A stretch of 64,000 nt of DNA, from NCBI GenBank assembly GCA_029747585.1, contig JAPEVF010000216.1, forward strand, positions 1-64,000, written 5' to 3'. The translations under genes were made by a program, and so were the position numbers. Under the pieces are notes generated by a model, which saw only the letters and a program-made list of their open reading frames with translations, ran no database searches and was not told where the DNA came from. This document shows, piece after piece, positions 32,871 through 44,191 of this stretch. The DNA is from Pleurotus djamor. Its lineage: Eukaryota > Basidiomycota > Agaricomycetes > Agaricales > Pleurotaceae. The number at the start of each line of letters is the position of its first letter. The stretch's first letter is position 1.

Positions 32871-33243
32871 ATGAGGAACCAGCGTGTATGCTTTAAAAAT
32901 TAAAATATTTTGAGACCAGTCGTAAAGTTGCAGAATCCTGGAGGAAAACGGAAGAAAAATGAAGAAAACGGGGCGGTGATGCGGAATGGTGCTCCTCGAC
33001 AAAGGATTGGAGGAGTTTTGTCGCCAACGACGGCGATGTCAGGCGCGATGATGGTGGTTGAGGGCAACCTTGAAATATGACTGGTTCACACAATGTGACT
33101 CTACTTGGCTTGTGACTGCTGACCAACGGATTACAGCTCCGACATGCGGTTGACACTCCGCAGCGTCGCGTCATATGCAACAACTACAAAATACACAAAG
33201 ATACCAAGTACATGTTTGAAAGATGCTACATGTACGTCCAAGT

Positions 33244-35180
33244 CTAAGCCGTGGCGAAGAGTCGCTTGGTGTAGCTAGGAGATTATCAGCACCGTCGTTA
33301 GACGGGAGAAGGAACATGAACTCACGAATTCAGGCCGTGAACGCCACCTTCCACCTGGGCGCTCGCAGTCCTCAGCTCGAATCTAACCTTACCAGCCTGC
33401 ACTCCTTCCTTCAGCTCGCCGACATTCTTGATACCAATGTCCTGCAGCGAGTGCTGCACACCAACATACAGGTATGGCAAGAACGCCTTCACGCTACCCT
33501 TATCCTGGACATCGCCTGAAACTCCTTGGGCCACCTTGACGGCGCTGGATTCGGAGAAGTATCGAGAGGTAGCCGCGTTCTCCAACGTAGTCGACTTCTT
33601 GGGATCAGGGTATTTGGCAGCACCGGGCTTGGAAGCTGAAGGAGCAGCTTTGCCTTGTTCCATGGCCTCGAGACTACCCATTCCACGGTATGCTTTGACA
33701 CGCTTGCCGTCGTGATAGAAGTATTCACCCGGTGCTTCCTCTGTGCCAGCAAGTAGACCACCCATCATGACAGCGCCAGCACCAAGCGCGAGAGCTTTGA
33801 CGATATGTCCGACATTGCTGATGCCTCCATCGGCGATAACAGGGACGCCAAATTTGGAGGCAAACTCAGCCACGGCGTACACGGCGGTAGCTTGAGGACG
33901 ACCAACGGCCATGACTTCCTGGGTGATGCAGATCGACCCCGAGCCCATACCGACACGAAGACCATCCGCTCCAGCTACGATCAAGGAAGCGGCCTGTTCG
34001 CGGGTGACGACGTTACCGGCAATGACTTCAAGCTTGGGGAAGGTAGACTTGATCCATTGGATCATCTCTATTTGGAAGACAGAGTTTCCTTGCGAGGAAT
34101 CTAGGACAACAATATCCAAGCCTGCCTCGACGAGGAGCGTGAGGCGCTCGCGGTCCGATGGACGCGTACCAACGGCAGCGGCAGCGTAAAGTTGTTTTGA
34201 TTCGGGGTTTTTCGATGCCAGAGGGTAAGACTGATTTTTGAGCAGATCAGACCGAGCAAGGAGGGAGACGAGTCGACCTTGAGAGTCGACAATGGGAAGC
34301 TTTCCCTTTTTCGAGTCGCGGAGGATGTCGTTGGCTTCGGTCAATGTGATGCCCTGTTGAGCAGTGACGAGGGTCGTAGTCATGACATCTGCGAGGCGCG
34401 TCGCAGGATCGCGGAACTGGACATCGCGCGAAGTGACAATACCAACGAGCTTGCCACCCAAGGCACCAGTTTCTATACAAGAAGTGGTCAGTATGTGCTG
34501 CGATGAAAAGTTAATGATGGAACGGGGTATCAGATTGATATGAATACAGATCTCCGCATATCACACGAGCAATCGCGTTTACTCAGCAGAACGAAGGTTA
34601 TAAATGTATGGAGTTCATCCTGCGCAGGGCCATGGAGCTACAAAAAGACTCACCAGTGATAGGGATACCACAAAAGCCGAGACGAGCCTTGATGTCAAGT
34701 ACATCTTCGACATGATGATTGGGTGAAAGGACGACTGGATCGGTGATAAAGCCGTTCTCGTGACGCTTTACGGCTCGGACCATCGCAGCCTGGCGTTCAG
34801 GCGGCTGGTTGTGATGAATAACACCGATGCCACCGAGAAGCTGCATGGGCAGAGAGAGACATGAGGCGCTGATACAGATACAGATACTGGTGGTGAATGG
34901 ACCATACAGCCATGGCAATCGCCATTTCCCCCTCCGTCACTGTGTCCATCGGACTACTCATGAAGGGAGTTTTGAGGACGACGTTCCGGGTGATGCGACT
35001 TTCGGTGACGACGTCGGAGGCAGGAAAGTCGATCTTTCCTGGCAAGAGTAGGAAATCGTTGTAGGTGAGACCGCCATGGATGGTCGAGTCCATGAGATCC
35101 TTTACGGATAATCCATCTGAGCGCGGATATGAGTTGAGGTGGTCGAGAGCAGTGGAGGCGTCGAGGAACTGTGCGGGCAT
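33244..35180 (-). CDS. Inosine-5'-monophosphate dehydrogenase
   Basis: This enzyme oxidises IMP to XMP with NAD+, the committed step of guanine nucleotide synthesis, in the cytosol. The start chosen is [15 protein letters not shown]. Then come [11 protein letters not shown], a tandem CBS region ([31 protein letters not shown]) and the catalytic loop [18 protein letters not shown] with its nucleophile Cys. [18 protein letters not shown] and [11 protein letters not shown] follow, and after a final intron YTKRLFATA. Length (about 530 residues) and motifs fit a functional enzyme. A longer in-frame start exists upstream but is not conserved in type. It lies 373 bases upstream of RPB1 on the same strand. 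Confidence 0.95.
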
Positions 35181-35770
35181 GTCGAGTGGGCAAGAGGTTG
35201 CCAGAAAAATTTGAATCTGCGAAGTCCGCGCTGATAAATAGTCGGCTTTGGATATGTTTGGCTCAAGTTCGACCCTGAATGGACTTTGGAAACTTTTTAT
35301 CATCGACAATTGCGCAATGCCGTGATGACGGAAAATTGGGGGCTTCACCTTACTACATAGAGAGTCAAAGGTGTGTGGACAGATCCTCCATGTAAATCGC
35401 TGGATTGTTCTTAGGGCACACCTTTCCATGTCGGCCCTCGTACGACGATGCCAAAGCCGCAACCAGAGGCAGGCTGAGAACATATTTCTTTCATTGTTGG
35501 GAACTTAGATATCTGCTAGTCGTCTGCCGGAGGGATCAAAACGGGGAAAGTAGAAAGTAGTGTACTAAGAACTTGCCGTTCGCCGACCATCTAGGAACCA
35601 ACTCATTCGAAAGATCTGCCGCAGCCAACGAGGATGCTTGAACCTCAAGGCCTCACATACATATCTTGCCTTGTATTCAAGCAAAGTGTAACCCTTCAAT
35701 GAACCCTCAGGAACTGGCATTGCGCGTTGCCGACTGAAAGTGAGTGTAGCAGTCCTCTTGAGACTCGTAC
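35181..35770. other. Intergenic region before the third F-box locus
   Basis: This is the divergent promoter space between IMP dehydrogenase (-) and the F-box gene (+). No other gene is seen. Confidence 0.5.
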
Positions 35771-37287
35771 TTGCACCCAGCGTCTTTTGCTTGCTGCATG
35801 TACGTTGCAACCTCCATGTCCTCGATCCTAGTGCGCAGGGTTCTGAGCACCAACCCAAGCCAACAGGATATAGAGCGCACAATTCAACACTTAAAGAGGA
35901 ACATACAAGAACTCGAATATCACCGGAATGCTTATCTGGTCGTGTCCAGGTTACCTGTCGAAATCATCCCTCTCATATTCGAGCACTTGGTCAATGCCTG
36001 CGTGCTTCGAAGCCAAATAGAGTACACTCATAGAAATCCGTACCTGACATGGAGATCGGTCACACAAGTCTGTCGCCTATGGAGGACCGTCCGAGCCCTC
36101 AACTCTCGACTCTGGACAAATATTTCCATCCCCTTGAGCCGGGACTTGAGGGCCCTTCCCCTTGAGCGATCCAAGTCCGTTCTGCTCTATCTCAAGGCTC
36201 GGTACATTTCGGGGTCGGCAGTCTCGCAAATCATCATTTCTAATTCGGATCGGTGGGACACCATCGAACTCAATTTCACCTGCGCTGAATGGCTGGTTGT
36301 CCTTAAACGCCTCGAAAATATAGGGCTCCCAGCTCTTCGCAGACTCACTATCAGAACCTCTCATCGCTCCCGAGAAACCCCTCATCTTTCCACTTTCTCC
36401 CCGCCGCTCAGGCTTGGAACCATCTCACCTTTGCGCCACCTCTCCCTATATGGTCCCCACATAGACCTTGATGTTCCATACTTCACCCATCTTCATTCCC
36501 TTTACATCTCTGAAAGCAGATCCGACCCCCACGCCTACTCCGCTCAGCATCTCTACGCTCAGACATATGAGCAATCTAGAAACTTTGGACCTGCAAAGAA
36601 AGCCAAGGTTTCCCGAAAGACCTCGAAGTGTGCCATCTCCCCTACCTCACCAGACTCCGCTTGAGTGTTGGCTACATCTCTATCGTCTCGATTCTAGACC
36701 ACATTTCTTGTCCGGCCGTCCAATCACTCAACATCGATGTATCGGGCCAATTCCCACCAAAGACGATCCGTCATGCTACCGCAGCCTTCTGCGCTACGGC
36801 ACGATTTGACCCGTCCTCGTGGCGTGTTTCCGCGTTTGTCTTCTTCTCTGCATTAGGGTGCTCAACCTCCATCAGCTTGATACCTCCGAACCGTTTGCCA
36901 ACGCCGCTGCTCTGTATGACAATCAAGTGAGGTCCCTCTGACTTCGCTCACTTCCCTCCGCTATTCTCTTCGTTGTGCCTCTGTGACAGCTCCCAGTTCA
37001 CCTTGAGATACAGAGCGCAATTCTTTGATACCAGGAGAAAGCCCGAGGCTATCGTTGACGTTCAGTCCTTTCGGACAACATTCCACCTTATTGAAAGGTT
37101 GGAGGTGTTCGGCATCCATTATCTTATTGCCATCCTTTCGGAGCCATCATATACAAATCACCGAGGAGACGAAGTAGAAGCGAGAAATCATCTAGGGCTC
37201 GGCACATCTATCAGCTTTCCTGCACACAAAGAAATTACTTTGACCGTACTTGATAAGCAAAGAAACAAGAAACGAGCTTTGCAATAG
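35771..37287 (+). pseudogene. F-box/LRR-type gene with frameshifts
   Basis: The start region, perhaps MSSILVRRVLSTNPSQQDIE, leads through a coiled segment to an F-box (VSRLPVEIIPLIFEHLVNA, then VTQVCRLWRTVRA). Leucine-rich sequence runs to about 36,540 (LHSLYISESRSD). After that the reading moves to a second frame (STLRHMSNLETLDLQ) and then to a third (VCHLPYLTRLRLSVGYIS). At least two shifts are needed to follow the homologous fold, and the C-terminal part is hard to trace. It is probably a decaying member of the F-box family. Base-calling errors could explain some of it. Confidence 0.65.
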
Positions 37288-37850
37288 CTCAAGACAATAC
37301 TGGCCAATCGTCGAGTCCATGGAGCGACCGTTGAAAAACTGACAATCAAACAAATGTTTCAAGAGGAGTATTTGGGGCAAGATAACGTGAAGCTTTTGAA
37401 AGGTGTGGTCGGAACCTTGATACACGCTCGGACTGAGCATGTGGAGGACGACCATTTTCCAGGTTAAAACGAATGAATCCGGACTTTTACGAGAATATGG
37501 GTCCAAGCAACCTTAGTCTCTGGAACCTAGACCTTGATTTTTTTTCACTTCGCGGCCCTTCTGCGTACTCGCCAAAGTTATGTGTTTGAGCGCAAAGAAG
37601 CTGGGAGAAGTAATGAACTCTTCTCCTTTGTTAGCGCCTACGCGATCGCTTCGACATGAGATCATGAATGCTGAAAAACCCACAGCTTTTCGATATGGTG
37701 GTGGTGGCGCTGGGACGTACTTACTTCTAAGTAGGGTGGTTGCGAATTTGTACATGTTTCGATGCGACGCGACCACGTGATCTGTTTTTGTTTGGCGTCG
37801 GTCGTCGTTTGCTTTGCGTTTGCTTGGATCCATTTCGACTTGTCCATGAA
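37288..37850. other. Intergenic region before the kinesin gene
   Basis: No gene is seen. The kinesin frame is open upstream to 37,740 but the conserved start is at 37,851. Confidence 0.45.
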
Positions 37851-40779
37851 ATGTCGTCGTCGTCGTCGCCGTCCGCCCAGAAGATCAGAATAGTCGCCCG
37901 CCTGCGTCCTCGCATTTCTGCAGAGCCTGAAGACGAGTCCGTTAAGGTCGTCAGTGGTTCTCCTAGCTATATCAACATTGTCAACCCCAGAGACACATCT
38001 CAGGTTTTCAAGTTCCAGTGCGTGCGCCATGTTGCTCACCGTGTAGAGATGAGGCCCACATTAGCGATGCTCAGGTTCGCCAATTGCTATGATGAATCAT
38101 CCACACAAGAGGAGATTTTCGCCAACGACGTCCTGCCCATGATTGACCTCTTCTATCAAGGACTCACCGTCACCATCTTTGCTTATGGGGTCACGTCCTC
38201 TGGAAAGACGCACACTATGCAAGGCTCAAAGTCGCAGCCTGGAGTCATTCCTCGTACCGTACAAGCCATTTTCCGCAAGAAGGATCACCTTTGCGAGGCA
38301 ACTTCGTCTGCGCAAGTGAGCATCTGTATGGCTTACATGGAGATATACAAAGACGACGTCTATGATCTTCTTGTTACTCGGGAGAATGTCAGTGCCCGCC
38401 GTATCACTGACTGAACTGGGTTGGCTCACATTTTCTTTCCAAAGGCACCGAAACTCCCTGTGCGCGAGAACGAGCATGGCAAAGTCTTCGTGGCAAACCT
38501 CACATACGAACCTCTATCTACATCTACTGAATTTGACGCCCTTTACGCGTAAGATTTCCCAATCACTTGCTTAACCAGCCTGTTTTTCCTGACGTCACAT
38601 TGATAGTCGTGCTAACAAGCATCGTTCCGTCGGCGCAACGAATTTTAACCGCGCGTCCTCTCGTTCACATGCCATTCTACTGCTTCGCATTACTATAACC
38701 GACCCAACATCTAATCGAAGTAGGTGTTAGCGGTTGTGTATTTACCGCTTTTCTGACTCTCCCATCCATAGCCCTCACTGGAACCATCAACCTCGTCGAT
38801 CTCGCTGGCTCTGAGAACAACAAGCTCACAGGAAATGACCCTTCTAGAATGGCCGAGTCTGCCGCCATCAACAAGTCTCTGAGTGTCTTGGGTCAGGTTG
38901 TCCATGCTCTCAACTCTAATCAGGTAGGCTCGGTCCGTAGACCCTTGAACCAAATCTCATCCATCTAGTCCCGGATACCATACCGCAACTCCAAGCTCAC
39001 ACGAATCCTGCAAGATGCCCTCGGCGGTTCATCCGTTGGTCTCCTTATCTGCAATCTCGCTCCGGGAGCCAAATTCAGACAAGATACCCTGAATACCCTC
39101 AAGTAAGCTCCCCTGCATACCCTAGCCAAATATTTTATCCAACTGCATATACAGCTTTGCCTCTCGTACCAAGAACATTGAAAATAAACCTGTCGTCAAC
39201 GAGGAAGGTATGTACCATTGCCGCGCTTTATCCGAGTAACCACCCTCGCTAACCAACAAACCCTCTCCTCTCATTCCACCGACGCATGCATCCTCTCCTT
39301 CCCGATGTATCTACTTCTTATCATCTACNAAAAAAAGAAAATCGTCCTAAACCGACTTTCCATGCTCCTCCCAACCCGCAACGTGCTGGCTCCCATTCGC
39401 GTCAATCCCTGCTCCCCGCTCCGAAGATACCACGAGCCTCTGCTGTCGCCCACGGTGGCCCCGGGTTTCAGCCACTCGCCTTGCAACCGCAGCTGGGTAT
39501 CAAGCAAGAACCGAGCGCTGTCGGGCTCACATTAACCGAGTCTGAGCTGAATGAGAAGGTAGGTCACACGTTGACTCATCCACCGTTGGCTCCATGTTGA
39601 TGTTTCTCATTGCCTAGGTGGCTAAAGCCGTTGAAGCCGAGGTGGCCCGGCGGATGGTGGAGATCGAACGGCAACGACAGCAGGAACGGGAAGAGCAAGA
39701 GAAGAAGGCTCAGGAAGCTCTTGAGGCTGCACGCCAGAGGCCTCAGAGCATTGCTGAGACTGAGGCTGATGTAGATAAAGAGAATCGTTGGCACCGACGG
39801 GCGAAGTCTCGGTCTCCCAAGAAGGAACCTACGCACTCTGTGCTCCCGCCTGGAGTGCTGTCGCCGGCCAAGAAGCACAAGGAGCTCGAAGGGGATCTAC
39901 GGTCGAGACTTCAAGAGCTTGAGCAGAGATTGTATGTTTCTCGTAATTTAATTTCGTGGCACGCTAATCCAACTTCTTGCAGTGACCGTGGCAGCACCAA
40001 AGACGCGCCGGACGTCCTTTCGCCCGTGTCTAAGAAGAAGATTGGTCGAGCCTATGTTGCTGCTGCGCGCTCGCACTCTGAGAAGTACGTGTCCCTTGTC
40101 GTCGCCCCTTTGCCCTCGAACTAACACAATAATCCTGCAGGGGTGATCTTCAAGCCGCCTTGGAGCTTTACCGCAAAGCGGAAACCTACGTTCCAGACAA
40201 TATCAAGCTGAAAGAGAGGTGGATACTTTTCGTCATGAATGTCTTCCTGTGTAAATTAACACAGGATGTCTAAATTCATCACACTCGTTTTCTGACTGTT
40301 TTTTGTTTGTGTGCGCTATGGTAACCAGGATCATCGAAATTGATTGGGCGGTGAAGAACGGGCGGCCGTTCGCCCCGTCTCCGAAGCCGAAGAAGAAGAA
40401 AGCATCTGGGAGCAAGTCGCGGCGTAATGCGTCCACATCCCAGAGTGATACGGGGATGGATGTTGACCATCATGATGACTCGGTTGGCACGGATGGAAGG
40501 CGACGCAAGGGTAGGGGTGGCCCCCGACGAGGTGACGAGTTCGGCATGGAAGTCACCAACAACCATAACAACAGTCCTGGGAGGTACAAGCGACATCGTG
40601 GTTTCGACAGTCAGGAAGGAAACGACCGTGATGAAGAGATGGAGACACCTCCGAAGCGACTCAGAAGGAGCAAGCGCGGGAAGAGTGTGGCCGCCGCTGT
40701 GGAGAGTGATGAAGACGATGATGAAGGATATGTCCAAGCCCCGGTGAAGAAGGGTAAACGTAAAGTCATGCCGCATTGA
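37851..40779 (+). CDS. Kinesin motor protein, possibly kinesin-10/Kid-like
   Basis: This is a microtubule motor. An N-terminal motor domain starts [20 protein letters not shown]. The P-loop reads [11 protein letters not shown] (the usual pattern is GxTGSGKTxTM). Switch I is NRASSRSHA and switch [10 protein letters not shown], followed by the neck-proximal [17 protein letters not shown] coiled coil rich in Glu, Arg and Gln (39,618-39,720) follows. The tail has [30 protein letters not shown] and strongly basic runs (KPKKKK, RRSKRGK) that look like nuclear or DNA-binding signals. About nine short introns. The basic tail and order of parts suggest a chromosome-associated kinesin, but the clade is an inference. 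Confidence 0.88.
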
Positions 40780-41289
40780 TTTATTCCCTTTTCTATGTTC
40801 CCCCCGCTCCTCGTTTCCTTTTCTTATGTTATGTTGTGACCTTGTTCTGCAATGTTTTGTAACTTATAGCTATTGGAATTTATTTTCGCAGATGTCGAAG
40901 TTGATCAAAGCGCCGATGGCTCGGTCAGCCTTTCCTCCCACATCAACGTCAAGTATTAGACTTTCCCCGGTCGCAATTCGCATCTTTGAATTGACTCTCC
41001 CTTGCCTCCTCCACGCTCTTGTCTCTCCGACCAATCATCGCTCACCTATTTCCGTCTTTTAGACTCAACTGTTCTCACATCGTCTTCGGCATCCCTAGAT
41101 CCATGGGAGAATGTGTGTGCGTGTGTATAATAATGGACGAGTTATTCCTGCTCGACCCATTACTGCGGTTTCACCAGCCTCAAGGAGCATGGATAAAGAG
41201 TACTTGGGATCGCTGTTCACTCCCATTCTTTCGTCTCTCTTTGTTGAGCGATTGACTGACCGACTGACGACGCCCCAACGCCTGCAATC
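40780..41289. other. Intergenic region between kinesin and cytochrome b561
   Basis: No gene is seen. The sequence is pyrimidine-rich before 41,290, as is common for fungal promoters. Confidence 0.5.
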
Positions 41290-42127
41290 ATGAGTGACCG
41301 TCCATTACTTGCTCACGAAAAGAAAGCCATCCCTCACGCCATCCTCTGCACCATTGGCTTTCTTATCATCCTCCCCATCGGTTCGCTTGTTGCTCGCTAT
41401 CTCAGAACCTTCACCCACAATTGGTTCTGGTTCCATGCGATCTGGCAATTCCTCGTCGGCGGCCCCATCATCTTTGCTGGATGGGCGCTGGGTCGGGAGA
41501 CTACCAACTTGCTCCAAGAGCCACATTATAATGATCCCCACAAGGTACGTCGCGTTGCGTTCAATTACACGTACTTCTCTGAATCCTTCACAATTCATGG
41601 TAGAAAACCGGTCTTGCCCTCTTGATCCTCTATATCCTTCAACTCACCCTCGGCGCTGTCATCCATTGGTATAAGCCTACCGTCTTTTTCAAGGGCGTCA
41701 GACCACCACAAAACTACCTTCACGCTGTGTTGGGTTTGATCATCCTTGCTTTGGCGGCTTATCAAGTCCACTATGGTCTGGTAAGCCGATCACCTTTTGA
41801 AATCATATCACAATTCCTTATGGTTATGGACACATTTTTTGATTGATGTAGAATACGGAATGGCTTCTTACGGGTAACTTTCATGCCGTGCCGCAGTCAG
41901 CGAAGAACGCATGGGAAGCGCTTATCATCGTATGTCCCCCGTTTCATTGAATCCTGAATGAATCCCCGATTACTGAGTTACGTGAATAGCTCTTCTGGAT
42001 CCTCTACCCCCTCGGGCTATTCCTCCTCCCACGTCAATTCACCCAGGAGCGTGCATACCGCAGGGCAGTACATTCTGAGAAAGATGGCCAGTCTGATCAC
42101 ATACAACTACAATCTTCGTCTTCTTAG
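41290..42127 (+). CDS. Cytochrome b561-type membrane protein
   Basis: Four short exons encode about 220 residues: MSDRPLLAHEKKAIPHAILC, NTEWLLTGNFHAV and LFWILYPLGLFLLPRQFTQE mark successive parts. At least four membrane segments are visible (HAILCTIGFLIILPIGSLVA, FLVGGPIIFAGWALG, GLALLILYILQLTLGAVIHW, YLHAVLGLIILALAAYQV). Histidines lie near the membrane faces at the spacing used for two hemes in cytochrome b561 and ferric reductase-like domains. It probably moves electrons across a membrane. Larger fungal relatives carry an N-terminal DOMON domain, which is not seen here. The tail is short and Ser-rich. Confidence 0.72.
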
Positions 42128-42544
42128 TCCCACCGAATGTGCTGATAGCGATAGATATGTATAAACATTGTGGACACAGAGAGGAAACTACTAATGATAC
42201 ATTCGACGATATAAACGCAAGGAGAGAGGGAAAGGAAGACTGGGACTAGCTACAAAGCAATTTCGACGAGGGGTTTTGTCTAAGCGATAAGGATATATGG
42301 ATATATGGGTGACGAGAGGATTGTGGATATAGGGATATAAAAGACGCGAGAGACCGAGACTTCAATAGTGATACAGTGGTGTGGTGTGTGGGTATGCGGG
42401 GAGGGGGGAGATGGGTATGTTGCACCAGCCTTTTTGTTTTCTGAACAATAACGGATAACGATATACGAGAGGAGTCGGGTTCGAGACGATTTCTTTGCTA
42501 CAAGGGGTTGTTGGTTGATGTCTAGGGTTGATTGATTTGAGCTT
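42128..42544. other. Convergent 3' flanks
   Basis: This lies between two genes that end facing each other. It is purine-rich on + and holds no gene. Confidence 0.5.
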
Positions 42545-43619
42545 CTAATGGGGAGGGGGATAATGGTGGTGGTGGTGGGCATGCGAGTAGGATGCTTCGT
42601 CTTCGCTCTTGACGGCGGGGGACCAAGGGTCAGCGGTGGTGGGAGCGTTGGAAGGAACGGTGGTGCGAGGCATGATGTAGCGGTACTGATCATCTGGGTG
42701 GCGATGGCGGGCGGCAGACGTGGCTGCGGAGGAAGAGGAACTAGTAGAAGTGTAAGAGGAAGCAGGATAATGATGGTGTCTTGAAGCTGAAGGAGAGACG
42801 AGTGAACCCGGAGATACGGGTGCTGGGGATAAAATGAAGTCTGGGAAAGGAGTGTATAGGAAGAGGGCTCCGACGAGGAGGGCACTCGAGTTGGGCGAAG
42901 GATAAATAATCATTCCGGCGCCATCGATCTTGTCGGTGTTCCAAGCGGCGATGGCCACCTACGATTGAGTGAGTATGGGATAATTTTCGGGTGGCACGAC
43001 GCGGAACTCACGGTCTGAGTTTCGAAGAGAACCCTGGACAACGAACGAAAGTTTGCTTGGTTGACGGTATTGGCGTTGGGATCGCGAAGCCTATCAGCCA
43101 TGAAGGTACATAAAGGAGGGTTGTTGCGCCTGATCCAAGCCTGGAGGTCGTGGAGGAGGTTGGGCTGTTCGTGAAGAATGCGAGCGAAGAATTGAGTGGG
43201 CCACAAGTCCATCCTGCTACGAGTACTTGAGAGGGTCAGCGATCACGGAAAGCTGAGGGAGGAGAGGGATACTGACTTGTCGCCATCTGTTTCTACCGCG
43301 GTGATACGGATTTCCTGGCTACTCGCCTTGTCCGACGCTCTCATGCCGCTGACGATGAGAGGGCCCCTCCATGGCCGAGATTGGGGAACTTGAGAGGAGG
43401 GCGGGGGGGACAAAGGACTCTAGGTGAGTAGGCAGGCGGTAGACCATGATGGGAGATGGAAGTGGGCAGAGGAGGAGGAGAAGGAGGGATAGTATGGTTG
43501 AATATCGGTGCGAGGGGACGGGTATAAGTAAGTATGGAATATTGTCGAAGTTCTCGAAAACGGAGCCCTGAGGAGGGCCAGGAGATAACATAACCGTGGA
43601 GACGAGTCGGGGTTGTCAT
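42545..43619 (-). CDS. Possible Med25/PTOV-like domain protein
   Basis: Two solid exons can be joined. One holds RPWRGPLIVSGMRASDKASS and EIRITAVETDGD; the next holds MDLWPTQFFARILHEQPNLL, FETQTVAIAAWN and ALLVGALFLYTPFPDF. The layout (Trp-Arg/Ser-Gly at the start, then Asp-x-Trp-Pro and later beta strands) resembles the PTOV activator-binding domain of Mediator subunit 25. The C-terminus is Ser- and His-rich (HAHHHHHYPPPH). The 5' part is proline-rich and can only be joined if a seven-C run near 43,405 has the wrong length. No von Willebrand A domain is seen upstream. The family call is weak. Confidence 0.4.
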
Positions 43620-44191
43620 GACGCATCATCGGCGAATTGTCTGGCGTCGCCTCTGTTTAGGGAAAAATTTAGGTTGGGGGTCCCAAGACAAATTCTACGA
43701 CATACGCCGAAAATGGAATGTTCAATAAGATCACCACAACGACGAATGCCCCTGAGCGTGTGCCTGATCAGCCCCTCGCAACGTCCGAACTTGTCCTCGT
43801 ACGCATGGCGGCTCCGGTCCCCCTCCCCCACGTGAACCACGTTGCCATCCCCGCCGGACTGCTCGGATTCCCTGCTTGAAGCGTTCACAGGGTCGCTATA
43901 TCGACTTTCGCTTCGTCTGCAGTCCAACACTAAATGTTTAGCCAACCCAACTTTCGCCTCTTCGCCTTGCAATTCTGCCCGCGGCGGCCTTCGGGGGCCC
44001 GGTCGTCTCTGCGCCCGGTTACAGCCAAGTAATTGTCTCGTCACCACCACCAACCGCGTCCTTCGCGTTCCTTACCCACCCCTCTCATTCTCCTCGGCTA
44101 CATCACCTCTCCTAGACAACCACATCTCCTCAATTATTGACTAATTATCCCGTCCATCGCACCCTTTACCTACCCCAACCACCTTTATCCC
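43620..44191. other. Gap upstream of the Med25-like gene
   Basis: No supported gene. A minus-strand open frame at 43,616-44,053 has no family signal. Pyrimidine-rich sequence from 44,050 looks like a promoter for the plus strand. Confidence 0.45.

Noticed and set aside
33223..34279. Plus-strand open frames across IMP dehydrogenase
   Set aside because: They are shadows of the real gene on the minus strand, with no independent signals.
40423..40747. Alternative plus-strand open frame in the kinesin tail
   Set aside because: It is an overlapping frame of the basic, low-complexity kinesin tail and has a biased composition.
42545..42800. GTGGTGGTGG and CCACCACC runs as a possible microsatellite gene or CRISPR-like repeat
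   Set aside because: They are codons for His- and Ser-rich parts of the Med25-like gene, with no regular repeat-spacer layout. No CRISPR is expected in a nuclear fungal genome.
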